From: Ligilactobacillus pabuli
GTDB lineage: Bacteria > Bacillota > Bacilli > Lactobacillales > Lactobacillaceae
DNA length: 64,000 nt
Direction: 5' to 3'
Assembly: GCF_022836475.1 (NCBI RefSeq)
Contig: NZ_BQXH01000009.1
Coordinates: 1 to 64,000, forward strand
The position numbers were made by a program, and so were the translations under genes. Positions 50,286-59,159 of the stretch are shown here, in pieces (positions within the stretch are counted from its first letter, which is position 1; the number at the start of each line of letters is the position of its first letter). Under the pieces are notes generated by a model that worked only from the letters and a program-made list of their open reading frames with translations, did no database searches and was not told where the DNA came from.

Positions 50286-51881
50286 TTAATCTTCTTCTGA
50301 ATTCTGTGCGGCTTCAGCAGCTTGTTCTTGTGCCAAGCGTTTGTCACCCTGATAAATATCAGTCACTGTCCAAATTAGTAAAGCAATGATGATTGCAATC
50401 AGAATATAGGCAATCATTGTTGCTGTTGAAGTTTGTGCAGCAGTTGGATGACTGCCGTAGAAAGCAGCGATAGAATCTGGCAAACCTTTCATATTCAAGA
50501 AGGTTAAACCAAGAACTGCGATCCAGCCGACAATTCGAACCCAAGTGGAGTTCTTAAAGCGATCTCCCATTTCCGTCTTACTGTTAGTTAACATTAAGAG
50601 CGGGATCATTGAGAATGGTAGGGCAAAGGCTAAGAACACCTGGGAATTGTTCATTAAATTATTGATCGTTACGTGTTGTTGGACTTCGCTTTGACCACTA
50701 GTTGATAGAACAGCTATTAAAACTGGAACAACTGAAATCAAACGAGTAACTAAGCGCCTAGCCCAGAGCGGCATTTTCATGTGGACGAAACCTTCCATAA
50801 CAACCTGACCAGTTAAGGTCCCAGTGATGGTTGAGTTTTGACCAGAAGCCAGTAAGGCAACGGCAAACAGGGCAGATAAGGCACCTGAACGGGCAACCTT
50901 GATCAAAATCCCATTACTTAAAGTTGAAGTATCTGAAAGTGCTTCATAAAGTCCAAAGAACGATGGGTCACTAACGGCACCGGACTTGAAGACGGCAACA
51001 CCCATGATCAACAGTAAAGCGTTCACGATGAAAGCTAATGATAACTGAATGTTAGAGTCCCAAGTTGTGAACTTAACTGTTCGTGCAACATCTTCTTCAT
51101 CAGAATGATCAACTTTACGAGTTTGAGAAATAGCTGAATGCAAGTACAAGTTATGTGGCATAACTGTAGCACCGATGATACCTAAGGCACCAGAAATTGG
51201 TGACATTCCATTGACTTCTGGGGAACTAGCAAAGGTTTGACCATTTGGCAAGAAGCCTTTGAACATTTCACCCCAGTTAGGGTCTGATAAAGCAACTTGG
51301 TAGATGAAGACACCTAAGATCACAAAAATCAAACAAACAACGATTGCTTCGATTTTTCTAAAACCGATCTTAGTTAATAACAGCAAGATCAAAACATCTA
51401 GGACAGTTAAGAACACGGCGATTATTAATGGAATTTTGAATAAAAGATATAAAGCGATCGCACCACCGATAACTTCAGCGATATCAGTGGCCATAATAGC
51501 TAATTCGGTCATGAGCCATAAAATAATTCCGAGTGCTTTTCCTGTTCGTGCACGAGTTGCTTGCGCCAGATCCATCTGACTTACTATGCCCAGTTTAGCG
51601 GCCATGTATTGCAACAGCATGGCAATTAAACTCGACATCAAAATCACAGACATCAGTAGGTAAGAGAAGTTTTGCCCACCGGTAATAGATGTTGACCAGT
51701 TACCAGGATCCATATATCCGACCGCAACTAAAGCGCCGGGACCAGAGTACATGAATAGAGTTTTCCAAAAGCCTTTGCCCTTGGGGACTTCGACAGTACC
51801 GTTGATTTCTTCAAGAGAGCTTCCGTTGGCATATTGTACCAAACGGTGTTTTTTTTGAGTTGGTTGTTTGTTTTCACTCAA
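50286..51881 (-). CDS. mntH: Nramp-family manganese/iron transporter MntH
   Basis: About 531 residues with eleven to twelve helices. Metal-site motifs are [11 protein letters not shown] in helix 1 and [11 protein letters not shown] in helix 6. It imports Mn2+ (and Fe2+) with protons; lactobacilli depend on manganese. I place the start at the TTG at 51881 because AAAGGTGG lies 8 bases upstream and the length then fits the family. Longer in-frame starts reach to 52118 but have no site and would add sequence unlike MntH. A TACAAT -10 lies near 51910 on the minus strand. I do not see a convincing MntR box. Confidence 0.92.
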   Translation of the reverse strand: MSENKQPTQKKHRLVQYANGSSLEEINGTVEVPKGKGFWKTLFMYSGPGALVAVGYMDPGNWSTSITGGQNFSYLLMSVILMSSLIAMLLQYMAAKLGIVSQMDLAQATRARTGKALGIILWLMTELAIMATDIAEVIGGAIALYLLFKIPLIIAVFLTVLDVLILLLLTKIGFRKIEAIVVCLIFVILGVFIYQVALSDPNWGEMFKGFLPNGQTFASSPEVNGMSPISGALGIIGATVMPHNLYLHSAISQTRKVDHSDEEDVARTVKFTTWDSNIQLSLAFIVNALLLIMGVAVFKSGAVSDPSFFGLYEALSDTSTLSNGILIKVARSGALSALFAVALLASGQNSTITGTLTGQVVMEGFVHMKMPLWARRLVTRLISVVPVLIAVLSTSGQSEVQQHVTINNLMNNSQVFLAFALPFSMIPLLMLTNSKTEMGDRFKNSTWVRIVGWIAVLGLTFLNMKGLPDSIAAFYGSHPTAAQTSTATMIAYILIAIIIALLIWTVTDIYQGDKRLAQEQAAEAAQNSEED

Positions 51882-52173
51882 CTGTAAAACCACCTTTCTT
51901 TGCGAACCATAAACATTGTACACCCTTAATTTGTAGAATAAAACTAAAAGTTTCGGTGCGCTTAAAAATATATTGAACTGGGGGAAAGTTTTCTCAAATA
52001 ACAGTGAGTATATTTCCACTAAAAAAGCTGTAATGAAAATGGACTGAAATTCTTTGTTTTTCAGTCTTATGATAACATTTAAGTCAGAATAAGCCCAACT
52101 AAAGGCACTTTGATTCATACGAAATTGCAGCAGTTAAAGTTGCTTAAATAGATCGGAACATTTTCGTTAAAAG

Positions 52174-52187
52174 ATTTCCCGGGAAAT
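52174..52187. promoter_or_regulatory. Noc-binding site (NBS), nucleoid occlusion
   Basis: ATTTCCCGGGAAAT is an exact match to the Bacillus Noc-binding consensus. It is the centre of a perfect 24-bp palindrome (52169-52192) with AAAAG on the left and CTTTT on the right. Alternatively it could be an operator for mntH or the downstream transporter operon. Confidence 0.7.
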
Positions 52188-52315
52188 CTTTTGGGGTAGA
52201 AATTAGTAGTAGAGTTATTAATGGACTAGGGTCATTGTTTAGTCAGAGGACCGCTGTATTTGAAATAGTCTTTTTGCATGATTGCAGGAAAATTAGAGAA
52301 GTAAGTCGAATCATT

Positions 52316-52343
52316 TTGTGACTAGTCAAATAATTGCTATAGT
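52316..52343 (+). promoter_or_regulatory. Promoter of the OpuC/EgtU-like operon
   Basis: TTGTGA (52316-52321), 16 bases, TATAGT (52338-52343), about 65 bases before the first start codon. Confidence 0.55.
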
Positions 52344-52409
52344 TAATAGTAAAGATTGGTGGATAATAGTTAACAGAGAAGAAATGATTAAAGTATAGAA
52401 GGTAAAAAA

Positions 52410-53939
52410 ATGGGACAAATTATTCAAACTTATAGTGAAAGAAAAGGAGAGCTGGGGCAGGCGCTATTACAACATTTGCAGATTTCAACCTTGTCGTTGT
52501 TAATTGCAATGCTGCTTGCGATCCCATTAGCAATCTGGGTCGTTAAACATCACAAGATCGCAGAAGTTTTGTTACAGGTGACTGGTGTTTTACAAACAAT
52601 TCCATCCTTGGCGTTGCTAGGGTTGCTGATTCCGCTAGTTGGGATCGGAACTGTTCCAGCGGTGATTGCCCTAGTAGTGTATGCTTTATTACCAATTTTT
52701 CAGAGCACGTATTTAGGCCTCACAGAAATTGATCCGGCACTGGAAGAAGCAGCGGATGCATTTGGGATGTCACGTATTAAGAAGCTGATGAAAGTTGAGT
52801 TGCCGCTAGCGATGCCGACCATTATTTCTGGGATCAGAACGGCGTTAGTGCTGATTATTGGGACTGCCACTTTAGCCGCGTTGATCGGTGCTGGTGGACT
52901 TGGGACCTTTATTTTGCTCGGGATCGACCGAAATAATACCTCGCTGATTTTAATTGGGGCAGTTGCTTCGGGGGTTTTGGCTATTATTATGAGTACGCTG
53001 ATCAAATGGTTGGAACATGCGTCAGTGAAAACAGCTGTTAGTGTTTTGGCAGTGATTATCGTCTTGTTGGGTGGAGGCAGTGCCTACAATGCGTATGTTA
53101 ATCGGACTGAAACGGTGACGATTGCTGGCAAATTAGGCTCAGAGCCAGAGATTTTAATTAATATGTACAAAGAATTGATTGAAAATGATGATCAGCATGT
53201 CAAAGTGACACTGAAACCTAATTTCGGGAAGACAACCTTTTTATTTAATGCGTTAAGAAATAATCAGATCGATATTTACCCTGAGTTTACCGGAACAGTG
53301 CTGGAAACTCTGGCTAAAAAGCCGCAAAAGACAACCGGTTTGACGGCCAAGGCTACTTATTCTAAGGCCAAAAAAGTAATGCTGTCACAGGAAGATCTAG
53401 CCTTGTTGCGACCAATGAAGTATAACAATTCATATGCATTAGCGGTGAAAACTCAGTTTAAAAAAGAACATCATTTGCAGACCATCAGTGATTTGCAAAA
53501 CGTGCAGTCCATTTTAAAGGGCGGGATGACCTTAGAGTTTATTGACCGGGGCGATGGACTCAAAGGAATTAAAAAAGTTTATGGACTAGATTTTCCTGTC
53601 AAATCGATGGAGCCGGCACTACGTTACCAAGCAATTAGCAAAAATCGGATCAATATTGTTGATGCTTATTCGACCGATAGTGAATTGCGCCAATATCACC
53701 TGGGAATTTTAAAAGATGACCAGCATATGTTTCCTACCTATCAGGGAGCACCGTTGATGACGGCCGCCTTCGCTAAGAAACATCCCAAAATTGTGCGCAG
53801 TTTAAATCGTTTGGCAGGCAAAGTGACTGAACAAGAGATGCAGGAAATGAATTATGAGGTCAACGTGAAAGACAAGACTCCGGCAGAGGTTGCTCACCAG
53901 TATCTTGTTTCACACCATTTGTTAAAGGAGGCCGAATAA
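52410..53939 (+). CDS. ABC transporter permease fused to substrate-binding domain (OpuC/EgtU-like)
   Basis: A 509-residue fusion. Residues 1-215 are a six-helix permease (EEAADAFGMSRIKKLMKVELPLAMPTIISG is the ATPase-coupling loop). After a further membrane helix (220-235), residues 245-509 form an OpuAC-type binding domain starting IAGKLGSEPEILINMYKELIE. Such fusions import betaine, choline or carnitine, and in Streptococcus pneumoniae the related EgtU imports ergothioneine. The binding domain's opening and overall layout look EgtU-like, but ligand residues must be compared to decide. The next gene, the ATPase, follows without a gap. Confidence 0.85.
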   Translation: MGQIIQTYSERKGELGQALLQHLQISTLSLLIAMLLAIPLAIWVVKHHKIAEVLLQVTGVLQTIPSLALLGLLIPLVGIGTVPAVIALVVYALLPIFQSTYLGLTEIDPALEEAADAFGMSRIKKLMKVELPLAMPTIISGIRTALVLIIGTATLAALIGAGGLGTFILLGIDRNNTSLILIGAVASGVLAIIMSTLIKWLEHASVKTAVSVLAVIIVLLGGGSAYNAYVNRTETVTIAGKLGSEPEILINMYKELIENDDQHVKVTLKPNFGKTTFLFNALRNNQIDIYPEFTGTVLETLAKKPQKTTGLTAKATYSKAKKVMLSQEDLALLRPMKYNNSYALAVKTQFKKEHHLQTISDLQNVQSILKGGMTLEFIDRGDGLKGIKKVYGLDFPVKSMEPALRYQAISKNRINIVDAYSTDSELRQYHLGILKDDQHMFPTYQGAPLMTAAFAKKHPKIVRSLNRLAGKVTEQEMQEMNYEVNVKDKTPAEVAHQYLVSHHLLKEAE

Positions 53940-54908
53940 ATGACAACTGCAATTGAATTTCAGGCTGTGCAAAAAAGCTTTGGCGAGACAGCCGTAATTT
54001 CTGGCATGGATATGCAAGTGCAGCAAGGAGAACGTTTTGTACTAGTGGGTTCGTCTGGGAGTGGCAAGACAACTTCTTTAAAAATGATGAATCGGTTGGA
54101 ACAGCCGACTGCTGGGCAAGTGCTGATCAATGGAAAACCAGCACAAGACTATCCTTTACAGAAGTTGCGATGGATGATGGGCTATGTTTTGCAGCAAATT
54201 GCTCTGTTTCCTAACATGACTGTGGCGCAAAATATTACATTGATCCCAGAAATGAAAGGAACACCGAAAGCACAACTGCAGCAGTTAGCGGATTCCTTAT
54301 TAGATCGAGTTGGTTTGTCACCAGCTAAATATCGCAACCGTTATCCGCGTGAGTTGTCTGGCGGGGAACAGCAACGTGTAGGGATTTTACGAGCAATTTC
54401 ATCTCAACCGCCAATTGTTTTGATGGATGAACCCTTCAGCGCTCTAGATCCAATTTCAAGAAAAGATCTCCAAGATTTGGTGTTAGATATTCATCAGCAG
54501 TTGCATAATACGATCGTGTTTGTGACTCATGATATGGATGAAGCCCTGAAGATTGGGAATCGGATCGGTATTATGAGTGACGGCCAGCTGTTACAGGCCG
54601 CAACGCCGCAAGAAATTGCGCAACACCCTGCTAATGACTTCGTTCGCGACTTTTTTAAAACGAGTGTGGCGAAAAATGTTTATGACAGGCCAGTCAGTCA
54701 ACTGTTATTGGCTGTTACACCGCTGACAGATTTAAGCAGTCAACAACAGAGTGCTGCTGGACGCTTAGCGGAAGACGCAGCTTTACGGGATGTTTTTCAA
54801 GCCTTGAGTATCAATGAAAATGTTGAAATTATTGCTCAAACCGGTCAGAGCCGCGGCTATTTGAACCGGCAACTGCTATTAAATTATCTCAGTCAAAATG
54901 AAGATTAA
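53940..54908 (+). CDS. ABC transporter ATP-binding protein of the OpuC/EgtU-like system
   Basis: A 322-residue ATPase. Walker A GSSGSGKTT, signature LSGGEQQRVG, Walker B IVLMDEPFSALDP, switch histidine in VTHDMDEA. A C-terminal extension of about 80 residues replaces the tandem CBS domains found in osmosensing OpuCA/OpuAA proteins, so osmotic control by CBS is unlikely. It starts directly after the stop codon of the fused permease. Confidence 0.9.
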   Translation: MTTAIEFQAVQKSFGETAVISGMDMQVQQGERFVLVGSSGSGKTTSLKMMNRLEQPTAGQVLINGKPAQDYPLQKLRWMMGYVLQQIALFPNMTVAQNITLIPEMKGTPKAQLQQLADSLLDRVGLSPAKYRNRYPRELSGGEQQRVGILRAISSQPPIVLMDEPFSALDPISRKDLQDLVLDIHQQLHNTIVFVTHDMDEALKIGNRIGIMSDGQLLQAATPQEIAQHPANDFVRDFFKTSVAKNVYDRPVSQLLLAVTPLTDLSSQQQSAAGRLAEDAALRDVFQALSINENVEIIAQTGQSRGYLNRQLLLNYLSQNED

Positions 54909-54921
54909 GGAGCGTGGGAAA

Positions 54922-56265
54922 ATGAATCAGTTAGCAGAAGAATTTGACGTCGTTGTACTTGGTGCAGGTCCGGCTGGAACGGCGGCAGCAACGGCTTTAA
55001 AGCAACAAGGTAAAAGAGTTGCGCTGGTAGAAGAAGATTTGTGGGGAGGAACTTGTCCAAACCGGGGTTGTGATCCGAAAAAAATCTTGTATACAGCTGT
55101 TGAAGCCAAAAGAAGAGCTGAACTATTAGCTCAGCGTGGGTTAAAGTCAGATATCTCGGTTGACTGGCCAACACTAATGGCTAACAAACGTGAGTATACT
55201 GCGCCAATTAGTTCAGCCACGAAGCAAGGAATGGAAAAGGCAGGTATTACCACTTATGTTGGACACGCTAAATTTTTAACCACTAAAAATTTACAAGTGG
55301 GAGATCATCAATTAGCGGCCACAAACTTCGTGATCGCCACGGGGCAACGTCCAGGAACACTAGATATCCCCGGACAAGAATTTTTGCAAACTTCCACTGA
55401 CTTCTTAGATTTAGACGAGATGCCCGCTAAAATCGTGCTGATTGGCGGAGGTTATGTTGCCTTTGAGTTGGCTGGGATCGCAGTTCAGGCTGGTGCACAA
55501 GTCACGATGGTCTTACACAATGCTCATCCGCTACGGGCTTTCCCACAACAGTTAGTGCAAGGTTTGGTAGCTGAATTAAAGGATCAAGGGGTAGAATTTG
55601 TTGAAAACCAAGCAGTCACTGAGGTTCAACAGACTGCAGATGGTTTTCAAGTTACCGGCCCCAATGGTTTTAGTCAAGTTACGGATCGAGTTTTTGCGGC
55701 AGTGGGACGTCAGCCTAATGTGGACAATCTGGGACTAACTCAAGCAGGTGTTGAGTATTCTAACCAAGGTGTGATTGTCGACAGACACTTACGTTCGACA
55801 GCAGCACATATCTATGCGATTGGTGATGCAGCAGCGTCTCCGGTGCCAAAGTTAACACCGGTGGCTGGGTTTGAAGCTCGTTACGTGGCTGCACAATTGG
55901 GCGGCAGAGATGATGAGATTCGTTATCCGCTGGTACCGACGATTGTATTTTCCCTACCCAAATTAGCTCAGATCGGAATGACTGAAAACCAAGCACAAAG
56001 AAATGTCGCACGCTATCAAGTTAAAGAAGTTGAAATGACTAACTGGATCACTTACAAGCGTCAGGGCGAAAAGCAAGCACAAGTTCAACTGATTCTTGAT
56101 CAAATGAGTGGATTGGTAGTAGGAGCTGCTTGTTTAAGTTTAGAAGCCGACGAGATGATCAATTACTTGAGTAGTTTAATTGGTGCCGAGTATTCGTCCA
56201 AGCAAGTACAACAGCTATTATGGGCCTATCCTACAACAGCGAGTGACTTACAATATCTATATTGA
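54922..56265 (+). CDS. Flavoprotein disulfide reductase lacking the C-terminal catalytic histidine
   Basis: A 447-residue glutathione-reductase-fold protein. FAD motif GAGPAG (14-19), redox pair GGTCPNRGC (C45, C50), NAD(P) motif IGGGYVAFELA and the second FAD motif IYAIGDAA are intact. At the C-terminus, where family enzymes have the base in HPT, this one reads AYPTTASD with Y436. It therefore cannot use the standard His-Glu pair to activate a dithiol substrate. The ATG at 54922 follows AAGGAGCG and lies 13 bases after the ATPase stop, so it belongs to the transporter operon. A role in reducing a disulfide related to the imported ligand is an inference. Confidence 0.85.
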   Translation: MNQLAEEFDVVVLGAGPAGTAAATALKQQGKRVALVEEDLWGGTCPNRGCDPKKILYTAVEAKRRAELLAQRGLKSDISVDWPTLMANKREYTAPISSATKQGMEKAGITTYVGHAKFLTTKNLQVGDHQLAATNFVIATGQRPGTLDIPGQEFLQTSTDFLDLDEMPAKIVLIGGGYVAFELAGIAVQAGAQVTMVLHNAHPLRAFPQQLVQGLVAELKDQGVEFVENQAVTEVQQTADGFQVTGPNGFSQVTDRVFAAVGRQPNVDNLGLTQAGVEYSNQGVIVDRHLRSTAAHIYAIGDAAASPVPKLTPVAGFEARYVAAQLGGRDDEIRYPLVPTIVFSLPKLAQIGMTENQAQRNVARYQVKEVEMTNWITYKRQGEKQAQVQLILDQMSGLVVGAACLSLEADEMINYLSSLIGAEYSSKQVQQLLWAYPTTASDLQYLY

Positions 56266-56322
56266 TAAACCGGCAGTAAGTTAATTTGCGATTTTACACT
56301 ACAACTTTTGGTAAACAAAGAA

Positions 56323-56365
56323 AGTCCTGAACCTATTGATAGATAAAGGTTCAGGACTATTTTTT
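56323..56365 (+). terminator. Terminator of the transporter/reductase operon
   Basis: AGTCCTGAACC and GGTTCAGGACT are exact 11-bp arms, followed by ATTTTTTC. Confidence 0.9.
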
Positions 56366-56403
56366 CATTTTTTATTGCCAAACTTAAACAGCTGTGCTGA
56401 GGC

Positions 56404-56583
56404 TTAGGCTAACAGTCTTTCGACCGGTACTTGGAAGTAGCGTGCGACCTTAACCAGTTTATTGCAAGGTGCTGTCTGATTCCAAGCCTGTAGGGTTCCA
56501 AGTGGTAAACCAAGGGCGAGTTCAATTGTATGTAGCGGAATATTTCTAGCAGCTGCTAGAGCTTTAATTGTTTCAAAAATCAA
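56404..56583 (-). CDS. Short XRE/Cro-type helix-turn-helix protein
   Basis: About 59 residues, which is barely one helix-turn-helix domain (TIKALAAARNIPLHTIELALGLPLG, then LVKVARYFQVPVERLL). I place the start at the TTG at 56583, eight bases after AAGGAG; an in-frame ATG at 56628 is further upstream. Such single-domain Cro-like proteins usually repress phage, plasmid or toxin genes; here no partner is recognisable. Confidence 0.65.
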   Translation of the reverse strand: MIFETIKALAAARNIPLHTIELALGLPLGTLQAWNQTAPCNKLVKVARYFQVPVERLLA

Positions 56584-56849
56584 AAAGACATCTCCTTGCA
56601 ATTTGTAATTAAGTCCATTATGCAACAATTATCAGTCAAATGAAAGAGTTTTCACAAGTTCTTTACCAAAACGATAGAATTTGGTGGGACAAATTATCTG
56701 GTAATTTAGCGTTGCAAACAGTTAAATACAAAAAAGAGCACGTTTGAATGGATGTCACCACTCTAACGGAGTCGATTATGATTCACATAGGAGTATGACT
56801 TAGTTTCTGAGAAAACAGGCACGAAACGTCAGACTATCTATTCCGAACA

Positions 56850-57085
56850 AGATTTGTTATACTGACATTAATCTAACAACGAAAGTGAGAGATCCAAGCA
56901 TTGAAGAATTAATTTAGCTTTTCAAAACTATTGTGAATGGGCAAGGTAGAAGTACACATTTATTTAGTGTGCCCAGATAGTTTGAGAGATAAATTAATTA
57001 ATGCTTTGGGTCTTTTTGCGTCCCATAAATTAAAGCTGGCTCTTGAATTATCGCCCTTGCGTTTTTTGAAACGAGGGAGATCAGT
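56850..57085 (+). promoter_or_regulatory. Attenuator-like leader of the ABC-F gene
   Basis: About 200 untranslated bases precede the gene. A 10-codon open reading frame (57001-57033, product MLWVFLRPIN) is followed by a hairpin CCCT-tg-CGTTT/AAACG-AGGG (57054-57077). Its right arm holds the Shine-Dalgarno GAGGGA. Drug-stalled ribosomes on the leader could rearrange the RNA and free it. The leader peptide has only a weak ribosome binding site. Confidence 0.5.
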
Positions 57086-58603
57086 ATGGCTCAAATTAAA
57101 ATTGAACAATTAACTTTTAGTTATCCAGGACAAGAACAAGAGTTATTTAAAGAAGTGAACTTAAACTTAGATTCGGCATGGAAGTTAGGCTTGTTTGGTA
57201 GGAATGGACGTGGAAAAACAACCCTACTCAAGTTATTACAGGGAAAACTAGAATATCGGGGGAAAATCTTTCACCAGCTGAACCTTAGTTATTTCCCTCA
57301 AGAGGTTACAGATCCAAGTCAATTAGCGAGCGATGCATTAAATAGCGGGATGGATTTTGAAACGTGGGAGTTGGAACGGGAGCTAACCTTGATGGGAGTT
57401 GATCCGGCCATATTATGGCGCCCATTTCAGAGTTTATCAGGTGGAGAGCAAACAAAGCTGCGGTTGGCTGCTTTGTTTGCAGAACAGGCAGGCTTTTTAC
57501 TACTAGATGAACCAACCAATCATTTAGATTTAACTGGACGTCAACAAGTTGCGACTTATTTACGGCAAAAAAAGCAAGGCTTTATTGTTGTTAGTCATGA
57601 CCGAACCTTTGTTGATCAAGTGGTCGATCATATTTTAGTTATCGACAAGGCGAAAGTCTCCTTATATGCTGGAAACTACACCACTTATGCCCAGGAAAAA
57701 CAATTATCAGACGATTTTGAACGCCAACAAAATGTGAAACTAACCAAGGAAATTCGGCGATTGAAAGAAACGGCGCGAGAAAAAGAACGGTGGTCGGGTA
57801 GTCGCGAAAAAGATAAGCGGGGTGATCCGCACATTAAAGGCAGCGGCAGTATTTATGATACCGGACATATTGGTGCGCGAGCAGCGAGAGTGATGAAAAA
57901 ATCGAAATCGTTAGAACACAGAATGTCAGCTGAATTACAGACCAAACAAAAACTGCTTAAAAACATTGAACAAGTGGATCAACTTGACCTGAATTTTCAA
58001 CCAGGACATCATCGTCGGTTATTAACTGCGCAACAACTAGAATTATTTTATGACGATGCTGCATTATTTGCGCCAGTGAATTTAACTGTTGAAAAAGGTC
58101 AGTGTGTCGGTTTAACCGGACCCAATGGTAGTGGGAAAACAAGCTTGATCAAAGCACTGCAACAGAAGTTTACTGGTGAAATTAAGGGCGAATTACAGTG
58201 GCCAGAAAAAGTGAAAGTTAGTTATATTCGCCAAGATTTTGAAAATAATAACCCGGGTTATCTTGCAGATTTTGCAGAAGAACATCACTTGGATTACGAG
58301 ATGTTTTTGAATAACTTGCATAAGTTAGGCTTGGAACGGTCGGCCTTTACGCAGGAAATCCAGAAGATGAGCTTGGGACAACAAAAAAGAGTTGAAGTGG
58401 CAAAATCTCTTTCACAACCAGCAGAATTGTATATTTGGGATGAACCATTAAACTACTTGGATATTTATAATCAAGAACAGCTGATTGAATTACTGACACG
58501 TATTAAACCGACAATTTTATTGGTTGAACATGATCAACATTTTTTAGAAAGAGTTGCAACTAGCATTGTGTCATTAGAAGCAAGGTCTGCAGAAAAAAAC
58601 TAA
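57086..58603 (+). CDS. ABC-F ribosomal protection protein, Lsa type
   Basis: A 505-residue protein with two ATPase domains and no membrane helices. The first has GRNGRGKTT and LSGGEQTK with LLLDEPTNHLDL; the second has GPNGSGKTS, MSLGQQKR and IWDEPLNYLDI. The second signature is degenerate, as in other Lsa proteins. The interdomain linker (about 190-310) reads ARAARVMKKSKSLEHR, close to Lsa(A) as I know it. Lsa proteins displace lincosamides, streptogramin A and pleuromutilins from the ribosome. The leader upstream suggests induction by such drugs. Intrinsic chromosomal copies occur in lactic acid bacteria. Confidence 0.9.
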   Translation: MAQIKIEQLTFSYPGQEQELFKEVNLNLDSAWKLGLFGRNGRGKTTLLKLLQGKLEYRGKIFHQLNLSYFPQEVTDPSQLASDALNSGMDFETWELERELTLMGVDPAILWRPFQSLSGGEQTKLRLAALFAEQAGFLLLDEPTNHLDLTGRQQVATYLRQKKQGFIVVSHDRTFVDQVVDHILVIDKAKVSLYAGNYTTYAQEKQLSDDFERQQNVKLTKEIRRLKETAREKERWSGSREKDKRGDPHIKGSGSIYDTGHIGARAARVMKKSKSLEHRMSAELQTKQKLLKNIEQVDQLDLNFQPGHHRRLLTAQQLELFYDDAALFAPVNLTVEKGQCVGLTGPNGSGKTSLIKALQQKFTGEIKGELQWPEKVKVSYIRQDFENNNPGYLADFAEEHHLDYEMFLNNLHKLGLERSAFTQEIQKMSLGQQKRVEVAKSLSQPAELYIWDEPLNYLDIYNQEQLIELLTRIKPTILLVEHDQHFLERVATSIVSLEARSAEKN

Positions 58604-58664
58604 CATTGTTTTTCTTGCCAGAGCCAGATAAAGCCTTGATTTAAATGGAAAATAGATAAAAAAT

Positions 58665-58703
58665 GGCAGGGGGCAATTATTAGTTGCCCCCTAATTGCCC
58701 CCC
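58665..58703. repeat. GGGGGCAATTA triple motif with hairpin
   Basis: GGGGGCAATTATTAG is followed by TTGCCCCC and then a second TTGCCCCCC. The first unit can pair with either of the two downstream ones. No T tail follows, so it is not a standard terminator. Confidence 0.4.
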
Positions 58704-58760
58704 TGACATTATGGCAAAATGGATAGAAAATCGCGGATGGCTTAGGGAGTGTGTTTAATA

Positions 58761-59048
58761 TTGAAGAACGGAGAAGCAGGCGAGCGAGATAAAGTTAGAG
58801 CATTAAAGAAGCTCCTTAGTCTACCGCCAACAAACAAACATTTTTGGGATATAGTTGACTCTGAAGCACAAGTTTCACTATTTGTGTATGATTTGGACTT
58901 TGTTTTTACATGTGTGAACGATTTAGCTGGCTTAGGGAGTACATTCAATGTAACTTATCCAGCAGATCTAGCCCAAGTTTCTAAGGAAAATTTCGTTGAA
59001 ATCGCAATTACGAAACTCCCCGATGAAATTTTAGCTTGGTTATTATAG
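58761..59048 (+). CDS. Hypothetical soluble protein
   Basis: About 95 residues from a TTG at 58761 (AGGGAG 11 bases upstream) or 99 from a GTG at 58749. No signal or membrane segment. The pattern is an N-terminal helix (DKVRALKKLLSLPP), a central hydrophobic strand pair (AQVSLFVYDLDFVFTCVNDLAGLG) and a C-terminal helix. I do not recognise a family. It stands alone between the ABC-F gene and a convergent GntR gene. Confidence 0.5.
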   Translation: MKNGEAGERDKVRALKKLLSLPPTNKHFWDIVDSEAQVSLFVYDLDFVFTCVNDLAGLGSTFNVTYPADLAQVSKENFVEIAITKLPDEILAWLL

Positions 59049-59105
59049 ATGCCACTTAATTATTATGAAAACTAGCTTACCTAGCCAAAATTAGCATAGC
59101 AATCA

Positions 59106-59159
59106 AAAAGTCCTCCTTGATGACGTAGTTCAAGTTAATTCATCAAGCAGGGCTTTTTT
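59106..59159. terminator. Bidirectional terminator before the GntR gene
   Basis: AAAAAGTCCTCCTTGATGA pairs imperfectly with TCATCAAGCAGGGCTTTTTT. It serves convergent genes and overlaps the end of the GntR gene. Confidence 0.65.
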
